Below are positions 7,487-15,499 of a stretch of 39,276 bases of DNA, in pieces. Under the pieces are notes generated by a model. It was not told the DNA's origin. It saw only the letters and a list, made by a program, of their open reading frames with translations, and made no database searches. Origin of the DNA: Desulfonatronovibrio sp. GTDB lineage: Bacteria; Desulfobacterota; Desulfovibrionia; Desulfovibrionales; Desulfonatronovibrionaceae. The position numbers and the translations under genes were made by a program. The stretch's first letter is position 1. Every line of letters starts with the position of its first letter. The stretch covers positions 1 through 39,276 of the forward strand of contig PXDF01000121.1 of assembly GCA_003566455.1 (NCBI GenBank), given 5' to 3'.

Positions 7487-7732
7487 TCAGGCGTTTTTGG
7501 TCTCGGTCCAGGCTGAGACGGGATTGATTTCCAGAGCGTCGCCTCTTCTGCTGACAACCGTGTTCATTTCCAGTTCAGCCAGGGCCTTGTTCAGAAGATC
7601 CTGTGGAGCGTTCCATCTGGGCTCGATATTCTTCATCTCCAATGGGACCTTTGAAAATTCAAGATCAAATAAAATCAGATAAAGGGATATGGCTTCCACT
7701 GAAAGGCCCAGCTTGAATATTTTATCTTCCAT
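7487..7732 (-). CDS. Small hypothetical protein, possible winged-helix-like (81 aa)
   Basis: An 81-aa soluble protein, MEDKIFKLGLSVEAISLYL at the start. Its helix-helix-strand pattern (DLLNKALAELEMNTVVSRRGDALEI) resembles a small winged helix in which a recognition-type helix is followed by a wing. This reading is a guess from pattern. AAGGAAAG lies 5-6 bases before the ATG. It is the first gene of a two-gene unit with the Gate-domain membrane protein, 13 bases apart, so the two probably act together. I do not recognise a named family. Confidence 0.7.
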   Translation of the reverse strand: MEDKIFKLGLSVEAISLYLILFDLEFSKVPLEMKNIEPRWNAPQDLLNKALAELEMNTVVSRRGDALEINPVSAWTETKNA

Positions 7733-7820
7733 GACTTTCCTTTGTTTTTCATTTTAAAATATGTCTAAGTTCCATTCAATTTACCCAATTATTATTGCCT
7801 GACGTGCCCGAAACTTAATG

Positions 7821-8807
7821 TTATGGCCTGGCAATTTTTTCAAGGATGGTGTTGGCTACTTCAAGAGCCTGCATGCCCTGTTCTCCGGGCACTTCCGGCT
7901 CAAGATCAAAAATTATTGCCCGGGCAAATTCCTCCAGTTCCATTTCAAGGGAATTGACCTGAGGAGGGGTTGGTTTTTCATAGATGATGTCTCTGGCTTT
8001 ATCTCCCACTCCTATGCGGCTGACCACCATGGCCGGCGTTTCATGCTCAGAAATTTGACTTTGGTCTCTGAGCATGAAGATGTCAGACTTTTTTTCCATA
8101 AAATCCATGGCAATATACTGATTTTTCTGAAAAAGACGCATCCTGCGCATTGGGTTGAGGGAGATTCTGCTGCTGGTCAGGTTGGCAACGCAGCCGTTTT
8201 CAAATTTGAGCCTGACATTGGCGATATCTTCTGTTTCCGAAACCACTGAAACCCCGCACGCGTCGGTATGTACAACCCTGCTTTTGACCAGATAAAGGAT
8301 CATATCCAGATCATGGATCATGAGATCAAGGACCACACTCACGTCACAGCCTCTGGGATTGAACTGGCTTAAACGATGAGCCTCGATAAACATGGGAGCC
8401 AGGCTGTAGTTTTTTATAGCCAGCATGGCCGGATTAAAGCGTTCAATGTGTCCAACCTGAACCTTTTTTTTCTTTTCCCTGGCCTTGTCAACAATCTGTC
8501 TGGCCTGTTCAACCGTGGATGAGATGGGCTTTTCAATAAACAGGTGACACTCGTGCTCCAGGGCCTTCATGGCCACGTTGAAGTGTTCACTTGTTGGGAC
8601 GACAATGCTGACGGCTTCCACTTTGGACAGAAGTTCGTCCAGATCTGAAAAAGGGACAGTGCCACATTCACTGCAGACCCGGGCCGCCTGCTCATGGTCT
8701 ATGTCATAAACGCCCATAAGTTGAATACAGTCTATTCGCGCGGCAAGATGGGCATGGAATTTTCCCAGGTGGCCAACTCCGATGACGCCCAGGTTAATTT
8801 TTTTCAT
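7821..8807 (-). CDS. Gfo/Idh/MocA-family NAD(P)-dependent oxidoreductase, lipid A-locus linked
   Basis: A 328-aa protein with an N-terminal Rossmann fold (NLGVIGVGHLGKFHAHLAA) and the family's conserved lysine in LFIEKPISST. A C-terminal alpha/beta domain contains DLMIHDLDMILYL, the site of the conserved histidine. Family members oxidise or reduce sugar hydroxyls. It starts one base after the stop of lpxB and shares its strand, so it belongs to the lipid A/LPS unit. A GnnA-like role (oxidising UDP-GlcNAc at C3) is one known function for such a neighbour, but no GnnB-type aminotransferase is in the window, so the substrate is inference. ATG 8807 has AAGGGA upstream and begins at the first strand; longer forms would overlap lpxB. 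Confidence 0.85.
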   Translation of the reverse strand: MKKINLGVIGVGHLGKFHAHLAARIDCIQLMGVYDIDHEQAARVCSECGTVPFSDLDELLSKVEAVSIVVPTSEHFNVAMKALEHECHLFIEKPISSTVEQARQIVDKAREKKKKVQVGHIERFNPAMLAIKNYSLAPMFIEAHRLSQFNPRGCDVSVVLDLMIHDLDMILYLVKSRVVHTDACGVSVVSETEDIANVRLKFENGCVANLTSSRISLNPMRRMRLFQKNQYIAMDFMEKKSDIFMLRDQSQISEHETPAMVVSRIGVGDKARDIIYEKPTPPQVNSLEMELEEFARAIIFDLEPEVPGEQGMQALEVANTILEKIARP

Positions 8808-8808
8808 T

Positions 8809-9933
8809 TTATTTCCCTTTGTCCATGAGTTCAAACACCAGATCAGCGCAAGATATGGTGGCTGATTTATTTCCAAGGAGGTCTTTAATCTTTTTCAGAC
8901 GGGCTCTGACCCGGGCTGTTTCATTGGGGCTCTCCAGCCAGGCTCGGGACGAGGATACTATATTGTCCACGTTGGCCCTGGTCTGGATGAGTTCCGGAAA
9001 AACTTCCCGACCCAGAATAAGATTAGGCATGCTGATGTATTTTACATGAATGAGCATTCTTCCAACCAGGTAGCTGATCCAGGACAGTCTATAAGCCACA
9101 ATGGCCGGAACTTCAAGAATGGCGCATTCAAGAGTTACGGTTCCGGAAGCGGCCAGGGCCAGGCTGCTTTTTTTCATGAACGCGTGCCTGTTGTCAGAGG
9201 TAATGAACCTGAACCAGGGCTTCGGGGGGCAGTATTGCTTTAAAAAGTCCATTTTGATGCCAGGCGCCTGAATAACATTGAATATCATATCCGGGTAATC
9301 CCTGCGCAGCAAGTCGGCTGATCTGGAAAAAACAGGCAATAACGTAGATATCTCTTTTTTCCTGCTCCCCGGGAGAATGGCAATCTGGTTTTTCCTGGCG
9401 GCAATTTTGTCCAATTCAGGCAAACTCAAGCCTTCCATGACCGGATGTCCCACAAAATCAGCCAGGATGCTGTTTTGCTGAAAAAAATCCTGCTCAAATG
9501 GCAGAATGCAGGCTATGCGATCCACGTATTTCTGAAGGAATTTTATCCTGGATTTTCGCCAGGCCCAGACCTGAGGGGCAATATAGTAAAGAACCGGGAT
9601 TTTGAGGCTTTGGGCCATTTTAGCCAGGCGAAAGTTGAAGTCAGGAGCGTCCATCAGAATCAGTAAGGCGGGTCTGTCTTTTCGCATCCTGGCTTTAATA
9701 TCTCTCAGATAACCCATTATCCGGGGCAGAGCGGTAAAAACCTCTGTCAAACCCACCAGAGAGATGTCCTCTGATCTGGATACGGTTATAAGGCCCTGTT
9801 CCCGCATTGCCGGCCCTCCCATGCCCATGATTTCCAGCTCAGGGCGCCGTCTTTTGAGCTCTTGCATGAGCAGGGCTCCGTAATTGTCAGCGGACGGCTC
9901 GCAAACATTTATCCAGACCAGGTTTTTATTCAT
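8809..9933 (-). CDS. lpxB: Lipid-A-disaccharide synthase
   Basis: A 374-aa glycosyltransferase of the LpxB family (GT19), which joins UDP-2,3-diacylglucosamine and lipid X at the inner membrane. Visible hallmarks are LLILMDAPDFNFRLAK with the catalytic-region Asp, YYIAPQVWAWRKSRI, CILPFEQDFF, VGHPVMEG, ILPGSRKKEI, and the C-terminal ASGTVTLECAILEVPAIVAYR. The N-terminal loop, normally close to GExSGD, reads VCEPSADNYGALL, with both glycines replaced. Length is normal. The ATG has only a weak GG-rich region upstream. The other early lipid A genes are not adjacent: the upstream neighbours are a small zinc-ribbon protein and mnmE. Confidence 0.93.
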   Translation of the reverse strand: MNKNLVWINVCEPSADNYGALLMQELKRRRPELEIMGMGGPAMREQGLITVSRSEDISLVGLTEVFTALPRIMGYLRDIKARMRKDRPALLILMDAPDFNFRLAKMAQSLKIPVLYYIAPQVWAWRKSRIKFLQKYVDRIACILPFEQDFFQQNSILADFVGHPVMEGLSLPELDKIAARKNQIAILPGSRKKEISTLLPVFSRSADLLRRDYPDMIFNVIQAPGIKMDFLKQYCPPKPWFRFITSDNRHAFMKKSSLALAASGTVTLECAILEVPAIVAYRLSWISYLVGRMLIHVKYISMPNLILGREVFPELIQTRANVDNIVSSSRAWLESPNETARVRARLKKIKDLLGNKSATISCADLVFELMDKGK

Positions 9934-9951
9934 TTCCAGGCCGTCTCATTT

Positions 9952-10260
9952 TCAGTTGGACCTTTGTTTTTCTTTTAAGGAACGGGCTGAATTGCTGCCT
10001 GGACGGGCAAGGGTCAGCACAAATTCAAGCTGGTCCGGACTGCACGACGGACAGCCCATGGATAGAATAAGCCAGTCAGAACCCAGAGATTTCTCTATTC
10101 CTGAACTCTGGATGATAAAGGTAGTGGTTCCCTTTTCCCAGATAAGCGGGCGTCCGCATCGGGCGCATTCCACATAGAGCGTCTCCAGATCAAAATGATG
10201 GCTGGCATTGGTTTTTGGACCGGGCTTTTTTTTAGCGGTTACTTTGCTCATGCTGTTCAT
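9952..10260 (-). CDS. Small protein with two CxxC motifs (putative zinc ribbon)
   Basis: A 102-aa protein with a lysine-rich N-terminus (SKVTAKKKPGPK), then YVECARCGRPL, and about 35 residues later MGCPSCSPDQLEF. The two CxxC pairs should bind one zinc ion. It is basic at both ends, has no membrane segment, and could bind nucleic acid or protein. It begins one base after the mnmE stop and ends 18 bases before lpxB, so it is co-transcribed. ATG 10260 and ATG 10251 are equally possible; neither has a strong ribosome-binding site. The family is not recognised. Confidence 0.75.
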   Translation of the reverse strand: MNSMSKVTAKKKPGPKTNASHHFDLETLYVECARCGRPLIWEKGTTTFIIQSSGIEKSLGSDWLILSMGCPSCSPDQLEFVLTLARPGSNSARSLKEKQRSN

Positions 10261-10261
10261 G

Positions 10262-11635
10262 CTATTTGCCAATGCAGAAATTGTCAAAAATGGAATTGAG
10301 AACTTCATCAGGGGTTATTCTGCCGGTGACCTGATCCAGCTCGGAACAGGCATAGTCGAGACGTGTTGACAGAAGATCATAGGAAATCCCGGCTCTGGCT
10401 TCCCTTGCCAGTTCCAGAAGTTCCAGGGATGCCTTTTCAAGACATGACTTCTGTCTGAGGTTGGGAATCAAAGCGCCCTCAGGCCTGGGGCCTTTCCCGG
10501 TCAACGCGGCCTGTCTTATGCGGGCCATGAGTTTCTCCAGTCCGGTTCCCATTTTCGCGGAAATTCTGAAAATGAAAGGATGTTTTTTTTCAAGTTCCCT
10601 GGTCCACCTGGGGGCGCAAGTGATGAGATCCCATTTGTTGAGGGCTATTAAAAGCTTTTCAGGCTCCATGCTGTCTAAAATTTCCAGATCATGGGATGAA
10701 GGTTCCATGGTTGAGTCCATGACCAGGACAAGAAAGTCGGCTGAGCCTATGAGTTCTTTTCCTTTTTCCATGCCCTTTATTTCAACCTGATCAAAAGCTT
10801 CCCTAAGGCCGGCTGTATCTACCAGCCTCACCGGCAGACCCTGCAGGTTTATGGCTTCTTCCAGATAGTCGCGGGTAGTGCCGGGAATTTCAGTCACAAT
10901 TGCCCGTTCTCTTCCAATAATGGCGTTCATCAGGCTTGACTTGCCGGCATTAACCCTTCCTGTCAGGACCACAAGCACTCCGTCGGTCCAGATTCTTCCC
11001 TGCTCAAAGTCCCGGATAAGCCCCATAACCTCCCTTTGGCACTTCTGTACCCTTAAGGCAAGCTCATGGGCTGGCAGACATTCGATTTCCTCTTCAGGAA
11101 AGTCAACCGCGAGGCATAACTGTTCCTTGAGCTGCTGGAGCCTGCTCCGGAGGGTGTCAATTTTCCGGGACAGATGACCTTTTAATTTGTTCCTGGCCAG
11201 AAAAACTCCTGCCTCGGTCGGCGCGCTGATCATTTCAAGAACCGCTTCTGCCTGGGCAAGGTCAATTTTTCCGTTAAGGAAGGATCTTTTGGTGAACTCG
11301 CCTGGTTGGGCCTGCCTCGCTCCCAGGGACATGACAGCTTCCAGAACAGCCTCCATAATAGCCGGATTGCCGTGACAATTAATCTCTATTACGTCTTCTC
11401 CGGTATAAGAGCCCGGACCGGGCATGAAACTTACCAGGACTTCGTCCAGGGGTTTGTCATACTTGTTATTTATCCAGCCATGGGTCAGTTTGTATGGTTT
11501 GAGGTCCTTATGTTTCGGCTGAAACAGCTTTTTGGTTATTTCAAGGCTCTGGTTGCCGCTCAGCCTGACAATGCCTACAGCTCCCACCCCTATGGGCGTG
11601 GAGATGGCTGCTATGGTATCCTGAAAATATCTCAT
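10262..11635 (-). CDS. mnmE: tRNA modification GTPase MnmE (TrmE)
   Basis: A 457-aa protein of standard length. With MnmG it installs cmnm5/nm5 groups at U34 of certain tRNAs. The N-terminal folate-binding domain has DTIAAISTPIGVGAVGIVRL and GPGSYTGEDVIEINCHG. The G domain starts near residue 220 with P-loop GRVNAGKSS, then EIPGTTRDYLEE, VDTAGLRE and NKWD. The last residues are FCIGK, with the invariant catalytic cysteine. It lies downstream of jag past a hairpin terminator, so it is read by partial read-through or from its own promoter. The rpmH-rnpA-yidD-yidC-jag-mnmE order is widely conserved. Confidence 0.97.
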   Translation of the reverse strand: MRYFQDTIAAISTPIGVGAVGIVRLSGNQSLEITKKLFQPKHKDLKPYKLTHGWINNKYDKPLDEVLVSFMPGPGSYTGEDVIEINCHGNPAIMEAVLEAVMSLGARQAQPGEFTKRSFLNGKIDLAQAEAVLEMISAPTEAGVFLARNKLKGHLSRKIDTLRSRLQQLKEQLCLAVDFPEEEIECLPAHELALRVQKCQREVMGLIRDFEQGRIWTDGVLVVLTGRVNAGKSSLMNAIIGRERAIVTEIPGTTRDYLEEAINLQGLPVRLVDTAGLREAFDQVEIKGMEKGKELIGSADFLVLVMDSTMEPSSHDLEILDSMEPEKLLIALNKWDLITCAPRWTRELEKKHPFIFRISAKMGTGLEKLMARIRQAALTGKGPRPEGALIPNLRQKSCLEKASLELLELAREARAGISYDLLSTRLDYACSELDQVTGRITPDEVLNSIFDNFCIGK

Positions 11636-11641
11636 TGGTTC

Positions 11642-11680
11642 ATAAAAAAGAAGGGGCGGAAAATGTTTTCCCCGCCCCTT
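11642..11680 (-). terminator. Hairpin terminator/attenuator between jag and mnmE
   Basis: AAGGGGCGG (11651-11659) and CCGCCCCTT (11672-11680) form a 9-bp stem. On the minus strand it is followed by CTTTTTTAT. It sits just after the jag stop and just before the mnmE start. Confidence 0.8.
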
Positions 11681-11686
11681 GAATTA

Positions 11687-12655
11687 TTAATCCTGTGATG
11701 GCTTCTTCCGCCGCTGCTTGGGCATGATGAGCACCCTTTTCATGGGACCGTCACCTTTGCTTTTAGTACGGATTTTTTTGTCGCTTTGAAGGGCCATGTG
11801 CACTATCCTGCGATGGTATGAGCTAAGGGGCCTTGTACTCATTGTCTTGCCGATTTTCTTGGCTTTACTGGCCAGTTGAAAAGCGCTCTGCTGCAGTTCT
11901 TCATTCTGTTTTTCCAGAAAATCTTCCGTGTCAAGCTGGACCCGCGCGGCTCCAGGCCTGTTTTTGGCTATTATCCTATTGGCAATATATTGAATAGCGC
12001 TTAATGTCTGACCATCCCGTCCAATAAGTATGTCTGAGGTTGTTACATCCTTGATGGTGACGCTGATGGGTTTGGTCTGGTCATTTACAGTGATATTCGC
12101 GTTTGGAGAAAGAGGTTCTGTAAGATGGACCAATAGTCCATGAATATAATGTGTTAGTTCAGAATCATCAGTTTCGCTGTTCTGGGGCAAAACCTGGTTG
12201 TTCTCTTTTTCATGGTCAGGCTTTGCGGTTTCTTTTTTTTCTGGTTCAGGGATTGGATCCGTGTTAATGTTTGCTTTAAAATCAGGCTTTGGTTCAGGCT
12301 TTGGTTCAGGCTTTGGTTCAGGCTTTGATTCAGGCTTTGGTTCAGGCCTTGGTTCAGGCCTTGAAACAGGTCTGGGCTGAGGTTTTGCTTTGCCTGGCTT
12401 TGTCGGCAGTCTGGTCTCATGAGTATTTGTTTTGGCCGCATCCAGAGGGTCATTTTCAGGTTCAATATCTTCAATCGAGGCTCTTTTCTGAGCAAGTATC
12501 CTGGCTTTTTTTACTCCAACCAGCCCAAAAATCCCAGAAGATCCTCCACTGACAATTTCAATTTCAAGCTTTTCGCGATCAATCCCAAAATGTTTGCAGG
12601 CGTTGGCAATAGCATCATCAACATCCTTGCCTGAGAATTCAACATATTCTTGCAT
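11687..12655 (-). CDS. jag: Jag/KhpB RNA-binding protein (Jag-N, KH, R3H)
   Basis: A 322-aa protein. Jag-N domain at residues 1-60 ([31 protein letters not shown]). Residues about 65-165 are a low-complexity linker with repeated Pro-Glu-Pro-Lys units. A KH domain near 190-250 has [20 protein letters not shown]. An R3H region near 285-310 has [12 protein letters not shown]. Jag (SpoIIIJ-associated, KhpB) binds RNA, partly with KhpA, and affects envelope growth and small-RNA function. The gene follows yidC, as in most bacteria. AAGGAG lies 6-7 bases upstream of the ATG. The linker is longer than usual because of the 12-base tandem repeats. Confidence 0.93.
   Translation of the reverse strand: MQEYVEFSGKDVDDAIANACKHFGIDREKLEIEIVSGGSSGIFGLVGVKKARILAQKRASIEDIEPENDPLDAAKTNTHETRLPTKPGKAKPQPRPVSRPEPRPEPKPESKPEPKPEPKPEPKPDFKANINTDPIPEPEKKETAKPDHEKENNQVLPQNSETDDSELTHYIHGLLVHLTEPLSPNANITVNDQTKPISVTIKDVTTSDILIGRDGQTLSAIQYIANRIIAKNRPGAARVQLDTEDFLEKQNEELQQSAFQLASKAKKIGKTMSTRPLSSYHRRIVHMALQSDKKIRTKSKGDGPMKRVLIMPKQRRKKPSQD
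12291..12362. repeat. Six 12-bp tandem repeats in jag (Pro-Glu-Pro-Lys linker)
   Basis: Six head-to-tail copies of GGTTCAGGCTTT on the plus strand (one GATTCAGGCTTT, two GGTTCAGGCCTT). Each encodes one PEPK-type unit on the minus strand. Copy-number change keeps the frame. Confidence 0.95.
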
Positions 12656-12717
12656 TGTTACTCCTTAAATGGATTGATAAAAAACCTTAAACCCTGAGCC
12701 GAGGAGCATCTTAACGG

Positions 12718-12777
12718 GCCAACAGGCCCGAATCGGGCAATGCAGGCAGCGCGATCTCAAAAGAACGCATTGTTGGC
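12718..12777. other. Possible three-way-junction structure in the yidC-jag spacer
   Basis: GCCAACA (12718-12724) pairs with TGTTGGC (12771-12777). ATGC (12740-12743) pairs with GCAT (12767-12770) as a continuation. Between the two blocks a GCCCGA/TCGGGC hairpin (12726-12738) projects. The 239-base spacer 12656-12894 holds no gene; on the minus strand it would be part of the yidC-jag mRNA. Confidence 0.4.
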
Positions 12778-12855
12778 TTCAGGCTTCTTTTGCTCATGGG
12801 TTTCAGGTCTTAATTTGTCTGAATGATCAGGATTTCAATTTCAAAGAACAACCAG

Positions 12856-12876
12856 CCGGATGCGTTTTTCATCCGG
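12856..12876 (-). terminator. Hairpin just past yidC stop (weak terminator or processing site)
   Basis: CCGGATG (12856-12862) pairs with CATCCGG (12870-12876) around a 7-base loop. On the minus strand it follows the yidC stop by 18 bases. The tail (CTGGTTGTTCTTTG) is only moderately T-rich, so partial read-through into jag is expected. Confidence 0.4.
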
Positions 12877-12894
12877 GCGTCTTAGACAGTCGAG

Positions 12895-14649
12895 TTACTT
12901 TTTCTTTTTCTTTTTTCCGGCCTTTGCAGCTGGGGATGCTTTCTGGGGTTTTTCCTTCTGTCCGGCCTTTACCTCGGTTTTTACCTCGGTTTTTTCCTCG
13001 GAATCAGCGTCACCTTTCTGTTCCACTTTAACAAGAGGCTTGTTCCCTGCATTTCTCAGCACCCACCACTGCTGGCCAATGGAAAGAACGTTATTGGTCA
13101 GCCAGTAGAGAACAAGTCCTGACGGAAAACTGATAAATATGAAGATAAAGACCACCGGCAAAAAGAGCATTATCTTGGCCTGCAGGGGATCACCAGGAGC
13201 CGGGGCCATTTTTTGCTGCAGGAACATTGTCGCTCCCATTATAATGGGAGTTATATAAAAGGGGTCTCTGGCTGAAAGGTCTGCCAGCCAGACAATGTCG
13301 GTAAAGGGCAGATAATGAATAAAGGAGGCATGCCTTAATTCCACAGAACCCATAAGTCCCTGGTAGAGGGCAATAAAAACCGGTATCTGAACCAGAATGG
13401 GCAGACAGCCTCCGGCCGGGTTGACCTTGTAGGTTTTATAAAGACGCATCATTTCCTGGTTCATTTTCTGACGGTCGTCTTTATATTTTTCCCGGATTTT
13501 TGCCATCATGGGCTGCAGCTTCTTGAGCTGGTTCATGGATTTATAACTCTTCTGGGCCAGAGGCCAGAAGATTATCTTGATTACCAGAGTCAGCAGAAGA
13601 ATGGCTATGCCGTAGTTTCCGGTATAGCGGTGAAAATAATTAAGGGAAATGATCAAGGGCTTTGATACTACATTGAACCAACCATAATGTATGGCCCTTA
13701 CCAGTTCAGCCGGCGAGTCTCTTAAGTATTCGCGATCCTTGGGTCCGATATAGTATGTGTTGATCATTGTCCTGGCATGGCCGGGATCAATATACAGGTT
13801 TTCTGAAACTGCTATCTGATAAATTTCGTTTTCAAGGTCAGCCCTGAGGGTGAGTTCACGGGAACCTTCCGGAACAAAAGCCAGAAGAAAGTAATGATTG
13901 CCTATTCCGCTCCATTTAAGTCCGTTTTGATGAACAAAACCTTCTCTGAGCTGCTTGTCTTTTTCATGACTGAGTCCCCTCTGGTCAAAGTAAGCTACCC
14001 GGGTGGGGTTGAATCTGTCCTCAGCAAAGGCAGGAGTGGCAAGGATATTGGTCAGTTGTCCCGAGATTACTGATTCGGTGGTGTTGATTACATTAATATT
14101 TTCCCTTATCTCATAAGTATCAGCCAGAAAGGTCAATTCCCTGACGATTTCAATACCGTTGACACGTCCCATGAATGTCAGGGATTTTTCTTCACCAGGG
14201 CCGATGACCAGGTCATCACCCTCAAATGCCCACTCACCCTCAAGCCATGTGGGGATCCTGTTCCATGATATCCCCATGGGGCCTTTGACCAATGACCTGG
14301 GGGTAATAAGGTCAATGCTGGGCGAATCAGGATCCAAAGTCTGTCTGAATTTTCTCAGCTCAAAATGTTCCAGCACTGCTCCGGAACTGTTTAATGTGGC
14401 CCGGTACAGAGGAGTTTCCACAATTATCCTTTGACCTTCAACAGCCCTGAATTCCTGGACTTCCCCGGGAAAAAATTCCTGGGAAGGTATTTGTGGGACC
14501 TTGTCTTCATCCATAAGGGCCCTTTGTTCCACGGCCGGATCATCAGTGGTTGTCCTTTGCGGGGGAGGTGCGGGCGGGAACAGAAGGTTCCATGCAACAA
14601 GGACAAATAAAGAAAGGACAACCGCTATAAGAACTTTATGTATTTCCAT
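12895..14649 (-). CDS. yidC: Membrane protein insertase YidC
   Basis: A 584-aa proteobacterial-type YidC/Oxa1 protein that inserts proteins into the inner membrane alone or with SecYEG. N-terminal anchor VLIAVVLSLFVLVAWNLLF; large periplasmic P1 domain to about residue 350 (AFAEDRFNPTRVAYFD, YYIGPKDREYL). Then come the conserved membrane core, with FHRYTGNYGIAILLLTLVIK, KSYKSMNQLKKLQPMMAKI, NPAGGCLPILVQIPVFIALY, and SFPSGLVLYWLTNNVLSIGQQ. The C-terminal tail is very lysine-rich (AGKKKKKK), as is common for ribosome contact. The start overlaps the yidD stop by one base (TAATG), so translation is coupled; AAGG lies upstream. Confidence 0.97.
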   Translation of the reverse strand: MEIHKVLIAVVLSLFVLVAWNLLFPPAPPPQRTTTDDPAVEQRALMDEDKVPQIPSQEFFPGEVQEFRAVEGQRIIVETPLYRATLNSSGAVLEHFELRKFRQTLDPDSPSIDLITPRSLVKGPMGISWNRIPTWLEGEWAFEGDDLVIGPGEEKSLTFMGRVNGIEIVRELTFLADTYEIRENINVINTTESVISGQLTNILATPAFAEDRFNPTRVAYFDQRGLSHEKDKQLREGFVHQNGLKWSGIGNHYFLLAFVPEGSRELTLRADLENEIYQIAVSENLYIDPGHARTMINTYYIGPKDREYLRDSPAELVRAIHYGWFNVVSKPLIISLNYFHRYTGNYGIAILLLTLVIKIIFWPLAQKSYKSMNQLKKLQPMMAKIREKYKDDRQKMNQEMMRLYKTYKVNPAGGCLPILVQIPVFIALYQGLMGSVELRHASFIHYLPFTDIVWLADLSARDPFYITPIIMGATMFLQQKMAPAPGDPLQAKIMLFLPVVFIFIFISFPSGLVLYWLTNNVLSIGQQWWVLRNAGNKPLVKVEQKGDADSEEKTEVKTEVKAGQKEKPQKASPAAKAGKKKKKK

Positions 14650-14957
14650 TACAAACCTTGGCTCCTGGTACAGGATTTATCGGACCTGAAAATGCGAACA
14701 AGACCAGAACAAGAGGATTTCCCGATAATATTCTTGAGTGAAAAGCTCTGGGGAACCGGATCCAAGCCGGATCTGAAAAGAGGATTACATCTGGCCAGGC
14801 GCGCAGTTGTCAGCAAAAGGCCCTTGATGGCCCCGTGGGTCTTGATTGCCTCTCTGGAATATTCAGAGCAAGATGGATGAAATCGGCAAGCACAGGGAAT
14901 AAGAGGCGATAGAACTATCTGATAGAAAACTATAATTTTTTGTAAAATATATCGCAT
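14649..14957 (-). CDS. yidD: Membrane protein insertion efficiency factor YidD
   Basis: A 102-aa YidD protein: YQIVLSPLIPCACRFHPSCSEYSREAI is the family signature (CRF-x-P-(T/S)CS-x-Y), broken here by the usual short lead-in. The N-terminal amphipathic helix (MRYILQKIIVFY) associates with the membrane. YidD assists YidC-dependent insertion. The core ends near residue 75; the last 25 residues (SCSGLVRIFRSDKSCTRSQGL) are not part of the usual family and may be free tail. The gene follows rnpA by 54 bases and overlaps yidC by one base. Confidence 0.92.
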   Translation of the reverse strand: MRYILQKIIVFYQIVLSPLIPCACRFHPSCSEYSREAIKTHGAIKGLLLTTARLARCNPLFRSGLDPVPQSFSLKNIIGKSSCSGLVRIFRSDKSCTRSQGL

Positions 14958-15011
14958 TTGATTGATGACATGCTTCTGCTAAGGGGTTTACCAGAGAGCC
15001 TTAAGATCTGA

Positions 15012-15377
15012 TCAGTCTTGAGCTTTGCTGCTGCCGAGCTTGCTGATGAGCCCCATGATTTCCCCATTGACCAGATCCTGTTTCAGGCTGTCCAATCCTT
15101 GAGTTTTTTTGCAGACTACTACAATATCAGCCTTGATGTGGATATGATGCTGGTTCAGCCTGAAACACTCCCTGATCAGTCTTTTTATCCTGTTTCGTTT
15201 TACTGCCGGGCCGATTTTTCTGGGAACAGCTATTCCCAGACGCCAGCAGCTGAGATTATTGGCCCGGACAAAAATGATGAAATTAGACGTAAAATAACGA
15301 CGGCCCCTGGTGTAACATTCCTGATAAAGGGGCCGTTTGGTTATTCGTAAATTCCTGCCGAAAGTTAAACGGACAAT
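15012..15377 (-). CDS. rnpA: Ribonuclease P protein component, apparent ATT start
   Basis: The frame encodes about 121 residues with a clear RnpA sequence: [19 protein letters not shown], then [15 protein letters not shown], and the RNA-binding RNR motif [17 protein letters not shown]. RnpA helps the RNase P ribozyme bind and process pre-tRNA 5' leaders. The conserved N-terminus begins at LTF (base 15368), and an in-frame TAG lies at 15386-15384. Between them the only codons are GAA, AAG, ATT, GTC, CGT and TTA. ATT at 15377-15375 is the one near-cognate start, with AGGA four bases upstream. The gene would overlap the last 13 bases of rpmH, so coupled translation is likely. A sequencing error creating the TAG or removing a start is the alternative. 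Confidence 0.88.
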   Translation of the reverse strand: MVRLTFGRNLRITKRPLYQECYTRGRRYFTSNFIIFVRANNLSCWRLGIAVPRKIGPAVKRNRIKRLIRECFRLNQHHIHIKADIVVVCKKTQGLDSLKQDLVNGEIMGLISKLGSSKAQD

Positions 15378-15499
15378 CTTTTCCTACCCTTGGCCCTTCT
15401 TCGATTTATGATTGCGCGACCATTTTTGGTTTTCATGCGGACACGAAAACCATGGGCCCGTTTTCTCTTGATGTTGCTTGGTTGATATGTTCTTTTCAT
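15365..15499 (-). CDS. rpmH: 50S ribosomal protein L34
   Basis: A 44-aa, strongly basic protein matching L34 throughout: [20 protein letters not shown] at the start, then [21 protein letters not shown]34 is the small structural protein of the large ribosomal subunit. It is the usual first gene of the rpmH-rnpA-yidD-yidC cluster. AAGGAG lies 8 bases before the ATG. Its last four codons overlap the putative start of rnpA. Confidence 0.98.
   Translation of the reverse strand: MKRTYQPSNIKRKRAHGFRVRMKTKNGRAIINRRRAKGRKRLSV

Noticed and set aside
12291-12362. Possible CRISPR-like array because of regular repeats
   Set aside because: The 12-bp units are directly adjacent without spacers and encode an in-frame protein linker.
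15018-15350. Plus-strand frame of 110 codons opposite rnpA
   Set aside because: It is the antisense shadow of rnpA, whose conserved motifs are clear on the minus strand.
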